Source: Acidobacteriota bacterium
GTDB taxonomy: Bacteria; Acidobacteriota; JAAYUB01
Reading direction: 5' to 3'
DNA length: 52,010 bases
Assembly (NCBI GenBank): GCA_012517875.1
Contig: JAAYUB010000017.1
Span: forward strand, 148,943-200,952
The notes under the pieces were generated by a model. The model was not told the origin of the DNA, searched no databases, and saw only the letters and a program-made list of their open reading frames with translations. Each line of letters begins with the position of its first letter. The stretch's first letter is position 1. This document shows, one piece after another, positions 50,713 through 52,010 of this stretch. Position numbers and translations under genes: made by a program.

Positions 50713-50767
50713 AATAAGGGATTTTGGCCCTCAGGACTTTAGCCATACCCTTCAGGGCGGTGAGCAA

Positions 50768-51922
50768 ATGACCCACACTCTATCTATACCCATCTCCAAT
50801 CGGCGGATCCATGGGATTCGGGCTGTTTTACTCCTGTTGGCAATCACCTCGCTGACTGCCTATCTGTCGGCAGGCGGACATCCGGTGACCAAGTTGTCCA
50901 CCAAATTCGACTCCATCGTCTCCACAGCCAAAGGCGATTACATCAGTGCTTCCATTGCAAACGGCGGACTGAACACATACTACTCGTATTGGATTGAAGT
51001 TCCGCAGGGACTGAACAGACTACGGATTTCTGTTTTTGATCCCGATACGGGTGGCACCCATGATATTCAGGGCGGTGTTGGTTGGAACACAACAACCACC
51101 TATAGTATTTATGACCCGGACGGCAATTATAAAGATGGATTGAACACCGAACAACCTTCATACGACAATAGTTGGTTCTCTGGGTGGGGTGATTTTACTG
51201 ATCCAATGGCCGGTCATTGGGAATTGCGCGTGGACACGGCTGGATCAAATGGCGACGACTGCAATGCGTTTGGCGTGAAGGCGGAAGGCTGGACCTTGAC
51301 CAGTACCGTGGCGCATTCATGGAATCTGGACACCGATCCCGGGTGGACCAAAGATCCGGATACACCAGAAAACGAATGGGCTTTCGGCACCCCGGTTGAC
51401 GGGGGCAATGGAGATCCAAACAGCGGTCATACCGGTAACAACGTGTATGGCTATGACAACACCGCAGAAGGGCTCTATGCGACCAGCATGGGCGAGATGT
51501 GCCTGACAACAAGCGCAATCGATTGTTCTTCGCTGCAGAACACCCGTCTTCGATTCTGGCGCTGGTTGGGAGTCGAATACTGGGACAATGCCACGATAAA
51601 AGTGTCGAACGATGGTATCAATTTTACTGAGGTCTCCTTGTTTTACTATATTTTCGATACTTCTTGGACCCAAATCACGGTCGATATCTCCGCATACGCT
51701 GACAACCAACCAACAGTTTACATTCGCTGGGTCATGGGGCCTACGGACGTAGGTGAGATACCAGATCTCAACTCCTACGGCTGGAACATCGATGACATTG
51801 AAATAATACATGGAGGAGAAGAAACCTCGGTCGAACTCAACGTCTACGCCGACTCGTTTGTGAATTACGTGTGGAATAGCATCACATCGTGCACAACTTT
51901 TCTCATGACCGATGTTCACTAA
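50768..51922 (+). CDS. Secreted beta-sandwich protein, possibly 3'-truncated
   Basis: 384-residue exported protein, less GC-rich than its neighbours. The signal peptide is HGIRAVLLLLAITSLTAYLSAG. Residues about 45-170 form a P-domain/pre-peptidase-like beta module (YYSYWIEVPQGLNRLRISVFD, GHWELRVDTAG). Residues about 185-355 resemble a MAM-like or immune-inhibitor-type carbohydrate-binding module (LRFWRWLGVEYWDNATIKVS, ITVDISAYADNQPTVYIRW, SYGWNIDDIEI). Such modules usually hang from secreted proteases or adhesins, but no catalytic domain is here. The last 25 residues run into a short repeat (51874-51895), so the original C-terminus may have been lost. Possible horizontal origin. Confidence 0.75.
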   Translation: MTHTLSIPISNRRIHGIRAVLLLLAITSLTAYLSAGGHPVTKLSTKFDSIVSTAKGDYISASIANGGLNTYYSYWIEVPQGLNRLRISVFDPDTGGTHDIQGGVGWNTTTTYSIYDPDGNYKDGLNTEQPSYDNSWFSGWGDFTDPMAGHWELRVDTAGSNGDDCNAFGVKAEGWTLTSTVAHSWNLDTDPGWTKDPDTPENEWAFGTPVDGGNGDPNSGHTGNNVYGYDNTAEGLYATSMGEMCLTTSAIDCSSLQNTRLRFWRWLGVEYWDNATIKVSNDGINFTEVSLFYYIFDTSWTQITVDISAYADNQPTVYIRWVMGPTDVGEIPDLNSYGWNIDDIEIIHGGEETSVELNVYADSFVNYVWNSITSCTTFLMTDVH

Positions 51923-52010
51923 CATCGTGCACAACTCCCCCCGAGGGGGGAGTTGTTAAGGGTGGCCGAATAGCATCACATCGTGCACACATTCACGATC
52001 TGATGTATCC
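51874..52010. repeat. Short-repeat and hairpin cluster at the window end
   Basis: A 22-bp sequence containing TAGCATCACATCGTGCACA occurs at 51874-51895 and again at 51968-51989. A 15-bp part of it (ACATCGTGCACAACT, 51884-51898) also recurs at 51922-51936. Between them AACTCCCCC and GGGGGAGTT (51933-51954) form a strong hairpin with a CGAG loop. The final copy begins an imperfect 12-bp inverted repeat (51974-51985 with 51994-52005). The array continues past the window edge. Confidence 0.7.

Noticed and set aside
49095-50714. Several open frames across the repeat arrays in both strands, with similar peptides
   Set aside because: They are translations of the 28-base REP units. The similarity between them comes from the repeats, and none has a ribosome-binding site with a domain.

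Overview
The window looks like chromosome from a GC-rich Gram-negative bacterium, judged by eye at about two-thirds G+C. A TonB-dependent receptor with a carboxypeptidase-regulatory-like N-terminus, many secreted or lipoprotein products, a transmembrane Hanks-type kinase with a TPR tail, a secreted PDZ-TPR-CHAT protein and PAS proteins with a CASC/CPDC module together suggest Acidobacteriota or a related PVC/FCB-like lineage. No rRNA or ribosomal-protein gene is present, so the assignment is tentative. I saw no tRNA, rRNA, CRISPR array or prophage.

Layout. Positions 1-3585 (minus): tRNA pseudouridine synthase TruA, an esterase with an N-terminal glycogen-binding-like domain, and a PAS-PAS-GGDEF protein cut by the window edge. 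Positions 3694-5719: a small ribbon-helix-helix-like protein behind a palindromic promoter, a repeat-rich gap (4196-4966) and a DUF218 protein. Positions 5748-8216: cydAB. Positions 8266-12450: a dockerin-bearing beta-helix protein, a GT39-type glycosyltransferase and a YheT-like hydrolase.

Positions 12479-22540 are all on the minus strand. The core is a tight cluster of secreted PDZ-TPR-CHAT peptidase-like protein, sigma factor, membrane zinc-finger anti-sigma factor and M48-TPR metalloprotease. Upstream lie two secreted or lipoprotein genes of unknown function and a DUF1684 lipoprotein. I read the core as a possible protease-controlled envelope sigma pathway. It is the best candidate here for an undescribed system.

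Positions 22758-30017: a secreted GH38 alpha-mannosidase, a divergent AsnC-like regulator and asnA (the arrangement known from E. coli), then a sodium/solute symporter followed by three tiny, translationally coupled membrane-protein genes. Positions 30065-34140: a VanX-like remnant, then a receptor-type Ser/Thr kinase divergent from a SpoIIE-type phosphatase. Positions 34192-43919: TonB receptor, EamA transporter, FAH-family hydrolase, two-domain PPK2 (polyphosphate:AMP phosphotransferase type), S9 peptidase, membrane GGDEF protein and PAS protein. Positions 44017-49071: an orphan AAA ATPase with a degenerate Walker B, a secreted M64 peptidase, a secreted dual-specificity phosphatase and an M20 amidohydrolase.

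Positions 49072-50767 hold a REP-associated tyrosine transposase (RAYT) between two equal-length 347-bp near-identical direct repeats built of 28-bp GGAGTGCG-hairpin units. A further unit of the same family lies about 45 kb away at 4782-4809. The window ends in a less GC-rich secreted protein whose 3' end runs into a cluster of short repeats and hairpins.

Several start sites are preceded by readable sigma-70-like promoters with 16-17 bp spacers. These are listed separately. All functions are inferred from sequence alone.
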